DNA of 40,361 nucleotides from JANNXQ01 sp038238555 (GCA_038238555.1 JBBRXP010000034.1:1-40361), one strand, 5' to 3'; counted from the first letter of the stretch, positions 15,952-23,556 are shown. Numbers and translations: made by a program. Notes: generated from the letters alone by a model not told the origin.

Positions 15952-16701
15952 ATGGACACTTTTGAAAAAAACACAGCGCCATCGCACACAAGTCCGCCGC
16001 AAGATGCGAAAACCTTCGGCAGCGTTCAGCAAGGTTCGGAAACCTTCGGAACATTTCCGAAGGTTTCCGATGACTTCCGCAAGGTTCCGAATGCTTCGGA
16101 AGCTTTCCGTATCGTTCGGAAAGCCGCGAAAAAGACCGAATATCACACGCTGACGGTGCGTGAAGCAACCCGACTGTTCGAGCAGGCGTGCGTTGCGCGC
16201 ACGGAACGGAGTATTGTGAATTGGTACCAGCAAAACCCGCAGGGATTCGGGCGACTTGATGCGTTTTACGACATGAACGAAAGACGATACTTCATTACTC
16301 CGCAGAGTGTCGATCTCGCGATCAAGGAAGAGCAAGCGAAGCAGGCTGCAACGGGAAACACACCCGGCATAAATATGACTCCCGAAACGAAAACGCAGCG
16401 TTCGGAAACGATACCTCCAAGTTCCGAAAACAGCGAAACATCGAAGGAACTTGAACGGAAAGTTCGCGATCTCGAAATCACGTCACGGGCGAAAGATTTC
16501 TATATCGAACGACTCGAAGCCGACCGCACTAAGACTGTCGAACAACTCGTCGGCATGAGCCGCTACGTCGGCGAACTCGAAACACAACTGCTCCAACTCG
16601 GTGGCGCGCCGCGAAGCGATCACAGCCTTCCGAAAGGTGCGGAAACTTTTCGCAACGTGCCGAAACACAGCGACGCTGGCGATGCGGCATACTCATTATA
16701 G
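15952..16701 (+). CDS. Putative DNA-binding protein of the mobile element, gene full of TTCSGAA repeats
   Basis: A 249-residue protein. Residues about 10-60 are repetitive (units such as KTFGS, ETFGTF, DDFRKVP and EAFRIV), encoded by repeated TTC[C/G]GAA heptamers. Residues about 62-125 look like a helical DNA-binding head (YHTLTVREATRLFEQACVAR, then RSIVNWYQQNPQGFGRLD), and about 165-215 form a coiled coil (ELERKRVDLEITSR-like heptads, then GMSRYVGELETQLLQL). I recognise the layout from plasmid-type partition or replication accessory proteins, but cannot name a family. The gene itself contains a perfect 16-bp inverted repeat (16036-16070). ATG 15952 is preferred over several upstream in-frame starts, because the promoter lies at about 15874 and the upstream sequence is not protein-like. 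Confidence 0.6.
   Translation: MDTFEKNTAPSHTSPPQDAKTFGSVQQGSETFGTFPKVSDDFRKVPNASEAFRIVRKAAKKTEYHTLTVREATRLFEQACVARTERSIVNWYQQNPQGFGRLDAFYDMNERRYFITPQSVDLAIKEEQAKQAATGNTPGINMTPETKTQRSETIPPSSENSETSKELERKVRDLEITSRAKDFYIERLEADRTKTVEQLVGMSRYVGELETQLLQLGGAPRSDHSLPKGAETFRNVPKHSDAGDAAYSL
16035..16121. repeat. Iteron-like cluster of TTC[C/G]GAA with perfect inverted repeat
   Basis: Six copies of TTCSGAA in 87 bases (16035, 16045, 16055, 16085, 16095, 16115; mostly 10 bases apart). TCGGAAACCTTCGGAA (16036-16051) and its exact complement (16055-16070) flank the spacer CAT. The 10-base spacing puts copies on one face of the helix, as for protein-binding iterons. Confidence 0.65.
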
Positions 16702-16742
16702 AGAGGGACGGAGCAATAGGACGCGAAAAGACTTGATAACAG

Positions 16743-16771
16743 ATGCGGAAACACTTTGTAGGTTTCCGCAT
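16743..16771. terminator. Bidirectional terminator
   Basis: ATGCGGAAAC and GTTTCCGCAT pair perfectly around a 9-base loop, followed by TTTCGCTTTC. Sits between convergent genes ending at 16701 and 16816. Confidence 0.75.
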
Positions 16772-16815
16772 TTCGCTTTCCCGGATTCATTGGCCGCGAA
16801 GTGCAAACGGAAAAG

Positions 16816-18246
16816 TCACACCATAATGTCCTTCACGACGCGGCCAAAGACATCGGTGAGACGGAAGTTGCGTCCGGCGTAGCGATAGGTCAGCCGCTCG
16901 TGATCGAGGCCGAGGAGATGGAGGATCGTCGCGTGGAGGTCATGCACATGGACGGGATTCTCTGTCGCGTTCATGCCGAGTTCATCCGTCGCGCCGTAGG
17001 TGAGACCGCCGCGGACTCCGCCTCCCGCGAGGAGCGTGGAGAAGCCGGTGTGATGATGGTCGCGGCCGGCTTTCTTCGGGTCTTTGCCGTCGGTCTGCGA
17101 ATAGGGCGTGCGTCCAAATTCGCCGCCCATGACGACGAGCGTGTCGTCGAGCATCCCGCGCTGTTTGAGGTCCGCGATGAGCGCGGCGGCGGCCTGGTCG
17201 GCGTCGGCGCAGAGTTTCGGGTGCTGCGCGTTGTGATTGGAATGCGTGTCCCACGGCTGCGTGCCGGTGGCGGTGTAATAGACCGTGACGCAACGCACGC
17301 CGTCTTCGAGAAGACGCCGCGCGAGCAGGCATGAGCGCGCGAATGGTGTGTCGCCGTATTGAGCGCGCACCGATTCGGACTCGAGGCTGATGTCGAATGT
17401 CCGCATCGCCTCGCTCTGCATCTGGAATGCGGTCTCCATCGCGTGAATCTGGCCGTCGAGTTCCGAGTCACGCTCGCGCTGCGCAAGGTGGCGCTGGTTG
17501 AGGTTCGCGAGCAGGTCGAGTTGCTCGCGCTGTTCCTCGCGCGAGATGAGCGGATTGCGGATGTCGGCGATGAGTTTCTCCACCTTCATGTCCGACGTGA
17601 GCACGCTGGCGGCCTGGCATTCCGCGGGAAGGAAGCTGTTGCTCCACAGCGCCGGGCCGACGACGATCTGGCTGCTCGGTCGCAGCACGATGTAGCCGGG
17701 GAGGTTTTCGTTCGCGGTGCCGAGGCCGTAGAGCAGCCACGAACCGAGCGAAGGACGGATGGGCTGAAGATTGCCCGTGTGCATTTCAAGCAGCGCCGGC
17801 TCATGGTTCGGCACGTCTGTATGCATTGAGCGAATGATGCAGCAGTCGTCGATGACGCGGGCGAGATTGGGGAGCGATTCGCTCACCTCGATGCCGCTCT
17901 GGCCGTGCTTCGAGAACGCGAAGGGCGACGGCATGAAGCCGGTGCCCTTGCTCTTCTTGTAGAGCTCGCCGGATGGCTGCTGTCCCTCGAAACGCGCGAG
18001 CGCGGGCTTCGGGTCGAAGGTGTCCACATGCGACGGGCCGCCATTGAGGAAGAGGAACACGAGCCGCTTCGCGCGCGGTGCGAAATGCGGAAGCCGCGCC
18101 GCGGAAATGCTGGCACCGGATGAAAGTGCGGAACGCGAACCGGCGACAGCCGCAAGCCCGAGCAGCCCGAAGCCCGCGCACATTTTCTGAAGCATCTGGC
18201 GGCGTGTGAGGATCGGGGCGGTGCAGCGGGTAGAGCTAGTCCACAT
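16816..18246 (-). CDS. DUF1501 (sulfatase-like) exported protein, island copy
   Basis: A 476-residue protein. A Tat-type leader (LTRRQMLQKMCAGFGLLGLA) precedes the DUF1501 domain. Its metal-site-like motifs are LFLNGGPSHVDTFDPKP near the start, then VVMGGEFGRTP and GRDHHHTGFSTLLAGGGV, and HDLHATILHLLGLDHERLTY at the end. DUF1501 proteins belong to the alkaline phosphatase/sulfatase fold and almost always accompany DUF1549/DUF1553 cytochrome proteins in planctomycetes and Verrucomicrobia; their substrate is unknown. The start at 18246 overlaps the preceding gene by 11 bases, giving a translationally coupled pair. The open frame reaches back to 18537, but that part is antisense-like and arginine-rich. 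Confidence 0.88.
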   Translation of the reverse strand: MWTSSTRCTAPILTRRQMLQKMCAGFGLLGLAAVAGSRSALSSGASISAARLPHFAPRAKRLVFLFLNGGPSHVDTFDPKPALARFEGQQPSGELYKKSKGTGFMPSPFAFSKHGQSGIEVSESLPNLARVIDDCCIIRSMHTDVPNHEPALLEMHTGNLQPIRPSLGSWLLYGLGTANENLPGYIVLRPSSQIVVGPALWSNSFLPAECQAASVLTSDMKVEKLIADIRNPLISREEQREQLDLLANLNQRHLAQRERDSELDGQIHAMETAFQMQSEAMRTFDISLESESVRAQYGDTPFARSCLLARRLLEDGVRCVTVYYTATGTQPWDTHSNHNAQHPKLCADADQAAAALIADLKQRGMLDDTLVVMGGEFGRTPYSQTDGKDPKKAGRDHHHTGFSTLLAGGGVRGGLTYGATDELGMNATENPVHVHDLHATILHLLGLDHERLTYRYAGRNFRLTDVFGRVVKDIMV

Positions 18247-20479
18247 AGAGCATTTCATTCGAGATGAGAAGAATCTGGGCATACTGCTCCCAGCGCGTCG
18301 TGCCGGGCGAGGACGAAGAGCGCAGCAGAAAATTCGCGGCGAGCGAGCGCTCCGAGTCGTCGGGTTCGCGCGCAAAGAGCAACTGGTAAGCATTGGCGAT
18401 ACGTGTGGCGTCGTCCTCGGCACCGGCTTGCAAGCGTGCGGCGAGCGCCGCCGCATTCCGCAGCATGAAGGGGCTGTTGAGCATGAAAAGTTTCTGCATC
18501 GGCGTCGTCGTGATGGACCGCTGCTCGGAGTGAACATTCGCGTCGGGATAGTCGAAGCGCATGAGTTGATCGGCCAGTTTCAGCCGGCTGACGTAGGCGT
18601 AAACGGTGCGGCACGAATTGGCCGGGTCATCAATGTTCGCGGACTTCGCGCCGACCGACTCGATCAGCGCGCCGCTATGCGCGAGGACGGAATCCCGCCA
18701 CTGCTCGAACGCGAGACGCCGCCGGTTCACGTGCGAAAAAAAACGATTCCCCGGATCGCGGCTCAGCTTTGCCGCGTCGCACGTTGAGGACTGGCCGTAT
18801 GTCGCCGAGAGCACGATCTCACGGACAAGGTTCTTGACCAACCAGCCCTCGTCCATGAATCGACTCGCGAGATCGTCAAGCAACTCGGGATGCGTCGGCA
18901 TCGCGCCGGAGTGGCCGAAATTACTCGGCGTGGAAACAAGCGGCTGCCCAAAAAGGAGCGCCCACACGCGGTTCACGAAGACCCGCGCCGTGAGCGGATT
19001 GTCGCGGCTCGCGATGCGCTCGGCGAGTTCGCGCCGGCCGCTTCCGTCGGAAAATACGGACGCGTCTTTCGTGCTGAGCACCTCGAGGAAGCGGCGCTCC
19101 ACCATTGGCCCCTTGTTCTCCACGTTGCCGCGCAGGAAGACGTTGAGGTCTTGCGGCTTCGCCTCTTCGACAAGGTGAAGCATGGCGGGGTCCACGTCGG
19201 CGGTCTTGCCGTCTTTCGCAGGCCGGCCGTCGGCGGTCTTGTTCACCATCGAGGTGCTCGCGAAGACGCCCGCGAGCGCGTAGTAGTCGCGCATTGAGAT
19301 GGGGTCGAATTTGTGATCGTGGCAGCGCGCGCAAGCGACCGTGAGTCCGAGCATCGTGCGGCACACGGTGTCCACGCGATCCTCCCACTCGTCCGCCATT
19401 ACGTCGAGCCGGTTGCGGTTGTAATACTTCGGGCCGAGGCCCAGGAACCCGAGCGCGGCAAGGTCGCCGGGTTCGGTCCCCGGCAGGCGGTCCGCCGCAA
19501 GCTGGAGCTTCACGAAGCGATCGTAGGGAAGTCCGCGATTGAAGGCGTCGATCACCCACGCGCGATAGCGATAGGCGTTCGGGTAAAAAAACTTGGTATC
19601 CTTTCCCACCTGATGCGCCTGATCCTCGGCGTAACGCGCGAGCGGCAGCCATACGCTCGCCATGCGCTCGCCGAAACGCGGCGACGCGAGCAGACGATCC
19701 ACAATCCGCTCGATCGCGCCGGTCTCATTGTCCGAGGCGAAGTCTTCCAACTCTTCAGGCGTCGGCGGCAGTCCGGTGAGGTCGTAAGTCAACCGCCGGA
19801 TCAGCACTGGCCGCGAAGCCTCCGGCGCGGGCGCGATTCCGTTTTGCGCGAGTTGGGAGGCGATGAAGAAATCCAGCGGCTGGCACGGCCAATCCTTCCG
19901 CTCCGCGACGACGGGCTGCGAACGTTTCGGAACCTGGAACGACCAGAAGCTCCGATCCGTGTCCGTGATCACCATGCCGCTCGGCGCCGCTCCCGACTTC
20001 GACGCGCTCTCCGGCTTCGCTGTCTCCGCCGCCGGCCAGTGCGCGCCATCGTCGATCCATCGCTGAATGGTTGCGATTTGCTCCGGCTTCAAGCGGTCGC
20101 CCTTGGGCGGCATGAGGTCGTCGGGATTGGACGACTTGATGCGCGCGATCAACTGGCTCTCGGCACTTTTCCCCGGCGCGATCGCCGGTTCCCCGGAATC
20201 GCCGCCGCTGAGCAGGTCCGCTTTTCGATCCAGCCGCAGCCCGCCCTTTTGCTTTTCCGGTCCGTGGCACTTGAAACAGTTTTCCTCGAAGAGCGGCCGC
20301 ACTTCTTTCTCAAACTGTTCCGCAATATCCACAGCGGCCAGCGATCCCGCCGCCACCGCAAAAAATGCAACCGGCGGGACGAGAATCGCGCGAGGGAAGC
20401 AACGGCGTCGGACAGTGATGGGGGAGAATCGCACGATGCGGATCGCAATGAAGGTGGCTGCGTGGAAACGACCACCCAT
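18236..20479 (-). CDS. Cytochrome c-type PSCyt1/DUF1549/DUF1553 protein, island copy
   Basis: A 747-residue exported protein. A hydrophobic leader (about residues 30-50) precedes a planctomycete-type cytochrome c domain with heme site CFKCH (68-72) and MPPKGDRL. DUF1549 follows with RRLTYDLTGLPPTPEELEDF, then a second CxxCH in CARCHDHKFDP, and DUF1553 with the pattern NPLTARVFVNRVW. Such proteins are thought to act in periplasmic oxidation or polysaccharide-associated metabolism, but no substrate is established. It is shorter than the chromosomal copy at 34291-37350 and lacks the LamG-like insert. It forms a pair with DUF1501. Carriage on a recombinase island is unusual. Confidence 0.88.
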   Translation of the reverse strand: MGGRFHAATFIAIRIVRFSPITVRRRCFPRAILVPPVAFFAVAAGSLAAVDIAEQFEKEVRPLFEENCFKCHGPEKQKGGLRLDRKADLLSGGDSGEPAIAPGKSAESQLIARIKSSNPDDLMPPKGDRLKPEQIATIQRWIDDGAHWPAAETAKPESASKSGAAPSGMVITDTDRSFWSFQVPKRSQPVVAERKDWPCQPLDFFIASQLAQNGIAPAPEASRPVLIRRLTYDLTGLPPTPEELEDFASDNETGAIERIVDRLLASPRFGERMASVWLPLARYAEDQAHQVGKDTKFFYPNAYRYRAWVIDAFNRGLPYDRFVKLQLAADRLPGTEPGDLAALGFLGLGPKYYNRNRLDVMADEWEDRVDTVCRTMLGLTVACARCHDHKFDPISMRDYYALAGVFASTSMVNKTADGRPAKDGKTADVDPAMLHLVEEAKPQDLNVFLRGNVENKGPMVERRFLEVLSTKDASVFSDGSGRRELAERIASRDNPLTARVFVNRVWALLFGQPLVSTPSNFGHSGAMPTHPELLDDLASRFMDEGWLVKNLVREIVLSATYGQSSTCDAAKLSRDPGNRFFSHVNRRRLAFEQWRDSVLAHSGALIESVGAKSANIDDPANSCRTVYAYVSRLKLADQLMRFDYPDANVHSEQRSITTTPMQKLFMLNSPFMLRNAAALAARLQAGAEDDATRIANAYQLLFAREPDDSERSLAANFLLRSSSSPGTTRWEQYAQILLISNEMLYVD

Positions 20480-20633
20480 ACCACTCGGTCTTAGCCTGAC
20501 AATTCTCGATTCCCAGCAACGGCAATGACGCGAGAACCCGGACGCGAACGATCCTGGAACCCCTCCAGCCGGGGTTTCCGCTTTTCTTATTTCCGAAGCG
20601 GCGCGGCCTGTTCACAGAGGAAAACGTGGCTGT

Positions 20634-20651
20634 AAATACCCAACAAGGTTG
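20634..20651 (+). repeat. Third, internal copy of the recombinase half-site
   Basis: AAATACCCAACAAGGTTG repeats the attP half-site in the same orientation as the right end, 309 bases inside it. On the minus strand it begins an in-frame tail that runs LLGIYSHVFLCEQAAPLRK to a stop at 20587. This parallels LLGIYQRTT at the real end. Confidence 0.6.
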
Positions 20652-20661
20652 CGAGGTTGCG

Positions 20662-20960
20662 TCAGGTATTGGATTTCTCGGCGGTCGGAGTGGGGTCGTG
20701 GCCGATGAAGGCGATCACGTTCGCCCGAGATTTCGGCCCGACGGGCTTGCGATTGTGCTCCCATTTCTCCACGGTCTGGTACGCTACGCCAAGCACATGA
20801 GCCGCTTGAACAATAGTCATTTTCCCGTCAATCCGCGCTTTGCGCAGATGCTCGCCAAGCGTCTGCGGTTTCTCCGGCACCTTCCGCCACAGGCGGCGAT
20901 AAGCTGATGCAACCGGAATTGAAGCGACAGTTGTCCTCTGATAAATACCCAATAGTGCCA
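20662..20960 (-). CDS. Detached Xre-like HTH tail of the serine recombinase
   Basis: A 98-99-codon segment: LALLGIYQRTT, a linker, then an Xre-like helix-turn-helix (TLGEHLRKARIDGKMTIVQA, then HVLGVAYQTVEKWEHNRKP and AFIGHDP) and a short tail. No ATG starts it. The frame enters from the island edge. When the island ends are rejoined across the shared AC, this frame is continuous with the recombinase gene (QQRV followed by LALLGIY). In the integrated state it could only start at TTG 20961-20959, preceded by an AGGGG stretch supplied by attC. Alternatively it is silent until excision. Standalone proteins with this TLGEHLRKxR pattern are common near recombinases, which supports a regulatory DNA-binding role. 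Confidence 0.78.
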
Positions 20961-20980
20961 ACGGCCCCTGCTTCCGGCCT
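20943..20980. other. attR: right junction of the island
   Basis: The island half-site AAATACCCAATAGTGCCA (20943-20960), the shared AC (20961-20962), then attC DNA GGCCCCTGCTTCCGGCCT. Matches 13 of the 18 positions of the left half-site read on the opposite strand. Confidence 0.85.
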
Positions 20981-21047
20981 CCGCCTTTCCCCCACTGCGC
21001 AGGGGCCGCGCCAGCCGCGCCGGTCGCTGAGCTTGGGGTCGTTAGGC
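20961..21047 (+). repeat. attC site, right half (split by the island)
   Basis: Continues the palindrome broken at 1538 and ends with R' box GTTAGGC (21041-21047). It is nearly identical to bases 10-95 of the window, which show the uninterrupted form. Confidence 0.88.
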
Positions 21048-21066
21048 GTTCCTCGCGTCTCCTGAA

Positions 21067-21555
21067 ATGAACTCTACCAAGCAACCCGAAAGACAAGACC
21101 AGCGTTCCCTCGCGTTCTGGGCAGCGGATTGCGCGGAGCACGTCCTTCCTTTCTTCGAGCAGGCACACCCGACGGACGACCGACCGCGCAGAGCCATCGA
21201 GGCAGCTCGTGCTTGGGCGCGCGGGGAGATTGCTTGTGGCGCAGCGCGCACCGCTGCGTTTGCAGCCCACGCTGCCGCCCGCGACGCCGATGAGAGTGCA
21301 GCGCGTGCCGTCGCCCGTGCCACAGGTCACGCCGCCGGAACCGCTCACGTAGCTGGTCACGCCAGACACGCTGCCGCCTACGCCATCAAGGCCGTCTCCG
21401 CTGCTGCGTCTCCCACGGACGCCGATACTGCTTCCACCGCAGAGCGGGATTGGCAGTGCCGACACCTCTCCATTACTTCTTCCTCCACGTCTCCAACACA
21501 ATGGCCGCAACGCCTAACCATGCGCTGCAGCGAAGGGCTCCGCGTGTCACGGTAG
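21067..21555 (+). CDS. Imm5-like putative immunity protein (integron cassette gene)
   Basis: A 162-residue, alanine-rich helical protein: LAFWAADCAEHVLPFFEQAH, DDRPRRAIEAARAWARGEI, GHAAGTAHVAGHARHAAAYA, ERDWQCRHL. This is the pattern of the 'putative immunity protein' (Imm5-like) family, which is common as single-gene cassettes and beside polymorphic toxins. No toxin is present. The real domain ends at about residue 130. The last residues (LTMRCSEGLRVSR) are read through the attC site because the stop lies inside it. The cassette ends are complementary (GTTAGGC 21041, GCCTAAC 21512). Confidence 0.8.
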   Translation: MNSTKQPERQDQRSLAFWAADCAEHVLPFFEQAHPTDDRPRRAIEAARAWARGEIACGAARTAAFAAHAAARDADESAARAVARATGHAAGTAHVAGHARHAAAYAIKAVSAAASPTDADTASTAERDWQCRHLSITSSSTSPTQWPQRLTMRCSEGLRVSR

Positions 21556-21683
21556 CTGCTATTCTGGCTCGGACCCGTCTCGTCCGGTCGTGGCGCTGTC
21601 CTACGTCCGTTGCCTCTTTCTGCGCTCCACCTTCGCAGCTACCGCGCCACGCTCCGCCGTCGCTGAGCTTGGGGTCGTTAGGC
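21512..21683 (+). repeat. Integron attC site
   Basis: R'' GCCTAAC 21512-21518 and R' GTTAGGC 21677-21683. A standard 172-bp palindrome whose arms GCGTGTCACGGTAGCTGC and GCAGCTACCGCGCCACGC pair almost fully. Confidence 0.92.
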
Positions 21684-22094
21684 GACTTCGCACACCTCCC
21701 CCGAGCAATGAGCGCTTCAGAAGACATTCCGAGTCCGATGCCATCATCCAAGTTCACGGTTTGAAGACTTCCAGTTCCGAGTCTATCGCGAGTCCGACGG
21801 TTGGGCCTTCGTTAGCTTCACGTCCTTTCTGTAGCCCGGCGTTCCCAGAGTCAGCCAGGCGTGAGTCGCCAGCCAGTTCGACGGCACTCTTGCTCGGCAT
21901 CGATCGCGAGGCGACCACGTCCCCACGCTTCACGCGCAGCGGCTCCGAGCGTCTCGACAGTGCGGTGGATTTTGGCTTTGCTCCATCGCGTGCTTGCACC
22001 GAGTCCCAGCTTTCCAGACATTCACGCTCGGGCGTCAATCACGAGTCCGAGCATCACTCTCGGAACTCTTTTCGTCTGTCCTCAATCGAACGTC
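21684..22094. other. Cassette without a recognisable gene
   Basis: Bounded by GTTAGGC (21677) and GCCTAAC (22095), so a proper cassette. A short stretch FEDFQFRVYRESDGWAFVSF at about 21762-21827 looks protein-like, but has a stop upstream without a start and a stop after a few residues. Probably a decayed or non-coding cassette. Confidence 0.45.
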
Positions 22095-22131
22095 GCCTAA
22101 CCAAGTAATTGCTTGGGGCGGCGCGTTGAAG
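22095..22131 (+). repeat. Very short or truncated attC remnant
   Basis: GCCTAAC (22095-22101) followed by the hairpin CCAAG-TAATTG-CTTGG and GCGTTGAAG. Either a minimal attC or the left edge of one that lost its arms. Confidence 0.4.
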
Positions 22132-22162
22132 ACTTTACGAGCAAAAACCAAATGACCGCAAC

Positions 22163-22275
22163 GCCTAACCATTCGCTGCAGCGAACGGCTCCGCGTGTCA
22201 CGGTAGCTGCTATTCTGGCTTGGCCCCGTCTCGTCCGGTCGTGGCGTTGTCCTACGTCCGTTGCTTTCTGTTTGC
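22163..22275 (+). repeat. attC site, left two-thirds only
   Basis: Standard from R'' GCCTAAC (22163-22169) to CCTACGTCCGTTGC, then it diverges. No R' GTTAGGC follows at the right distance. The junction with the next segment is therefore not a normal cassette junction. Confidence 0.65.
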
Positions 22276-22764
22276 GACGCTCCGATTGGGCCGTCCCGCG
22301 CTCGGCGGTTAGGATTCCCCGGTCATGCTTCCCCTTCTTCCATGCGCCTGCGCTCGACGCTTTCGCCCGGATGCCGCCGCTTCGGGTTCCCGTTAGTGAT
22401 CTGCCGCGAGAGTTATTTCTACGTTGCGAGCTTTGCCGCCGAGCGCGGCTCCCGGCGCTTTCTCCGAGTCACCAGAGGTTCGCCGCGCCACGCTTTCTGT
22501 TTGTCCACCCGGCTGCGCTCGAGGCTTTCTCTCAGGCGCCGCTTCGAGTTGAGCGTTCAGACTCGCAGCGGGAGTGGCTTTGACGTTCCAGCCTTTGGCT
22601 GCGGAGCGCGGCTCCCGGCGCTTTCTCCGAGCCAGCAGAGGCTCGCTGGGCCATGCCTGGGGTTCATCCACGAGGTTCTCCGCGCGATGCCTCAGCAGCA
22701 CCGCTTTTCCTGATTCCACCCGCTTGCCGAAGCCTTGCGCGCTCCCAAACCGCAGCGAACAAAC
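22276..22764. repeat. Gene-free cassette with internal ~170-bp repeat
   Basis: Two imperfect tandem units. GAGCGCGGCTCCCGGCGC followed by TTTCTCCGAG occurs at about 22440 and 22605; CTGCGCTCGACGCTTTC and CTGCGCTCGAGGCTTTC begin the units. A diverged relative lies at about 24400-24830. Open frames here are compositional and show no family. Confidence 0.5.
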
Positions 22765-22926
22765 GGCTAACAATGGCGCTGCACCGAACCGTGGGCCGCG
22801 CCGGTTCGCAGCACTGCGCGGCTCCCATCCGACCGGCTGCCCGGCACAGCCCGCGCCTTCGCCTCGCGCCGAGAGTATCGAGAGCGCGGCTCCCAGCCCA
22901 CGGTCGGTGAACTTGAGTCGTTAGCC
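22765..22926 (+). repeat. Integron attC site (divergent variant)
   Basis: R'' GGCTAAC 22765-22771 and R' GTTAGCC 22920-22926, with arms different from the common type (GAACCGTGGGCCGCGCCGG; GCGCGGCTCCCAGCCCACGG). Confidence 0.8.
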
Positions 22927-22978
22927 GTTTCCAGCCGAGCGTCTTGACCTACGCGATGAAACTCAAATATAGAGAGTC

Positions 22979-23556
22979 GTGCTCGCTGTCCTCGATACCA
23001 ATGTTTTTGTTGCTGCGCTGCGTTCGCGGCATGGCGCTTCAAACGCAGTGCTTCAGCGCATGGCGCTCCGTCAGTTTCGACCTGCCGTATCAACCGCACT
23101 ATGCCTTGAGTATGATGATGTCTTCCATCGCCCCGGAAAAATTCCCGGATACACGTCGCAACAAATCACCGACTTTATCGACTCGGTTCTCGTTTCCGTT
23201 AACGAGGGCGATGTTGTTTTGACGCCCTTTCCGCAAGCGGACGACAAGACCAAGAACAGACCGGCCATCGTCCTGCGCATCATGCGTCCGTTCGACGACC
23301 TCTGGTTTGCGGCGTCAGCCGACAGTTGCGCCAGCGTGTGCCGGATTTCGACGAGGTTATCGCGAGCACAGACGCCGATTTCGCCTCCAGCGGTTTGGTG
23401 GACACCTCGCTTATTCGTCTCGGCTTTCTCTCGCTCCTACCCGCGTCCGAGTTTCTCGGCGACATTGGTTCCATCTCGCCGGAGCGTCATCACCGCTTGT
23501 TGCGTCGTCTCGCCAAGTATCTGGAGGAGTCCGCAAGTGAAACGAACGTCGCCTAA
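22979..23556 (+). pseudogene. PIN-toxin/MazF-like chimera spanning a cassette deletion, frameshifted
   Basis: From GTG 22979 the frame gives the first half of a COG1569 PIN toxin (MLAVLDTNVFVAALRSRHGA, PAVSTALCLEYDDVFHRP). At about 23195 it passes in frame into the start of a MazF/PemK-type protein (VNEGDVVLTPFPQADDKTKN, then RPAIVLRIMRPFDDL), which has lost its own start codon. At about 23303 one base is missing and the MazF-like part continues in another frame (RQRVPDFDEVIASTDADFA, FLGDIGSISPERH) to a stop inside the R'' box. The cassette's end boxes are not complementary (GTTAGCC against GCCTAAC), which fits a fusion of two cassettes. Both toxins should be inactive. Confidence 0.75.

Larger units (their letters stand above)
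1537..20962. mobile_element. Serine-recombinase island inserted in an integron attC site
   Basis: The 19.4 kb between two shared AC dinucleotides interrupts an attC site whose halves rejoin perfectly. The outermost 18 bases at each end are inverted copies of AAATACCCAAYAGYG, the expected halves of one attP. A large serine recombinase gene abuts the left end. Content fits an integrative, possibly mobilisable element: TraG/VirD4-like ATPase, Replic_Relax protein, ArdC, HTH regulators, toxin-antitoxin genes, a TIR-ATPase-RES operon and a cytochrome/DUF1501 cargo. No relaxase is recognised. Several genes have single-base frameshifts, so transfer ability is doubtful. Confidence 0.87.

Noticed and set aside
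20634..20651. Internal half-site as the true right end of the island
   Set aside because: No attC DNA follows it and the shared AC dinucleotide is not at the expected position; the attC half begins only at 20961.
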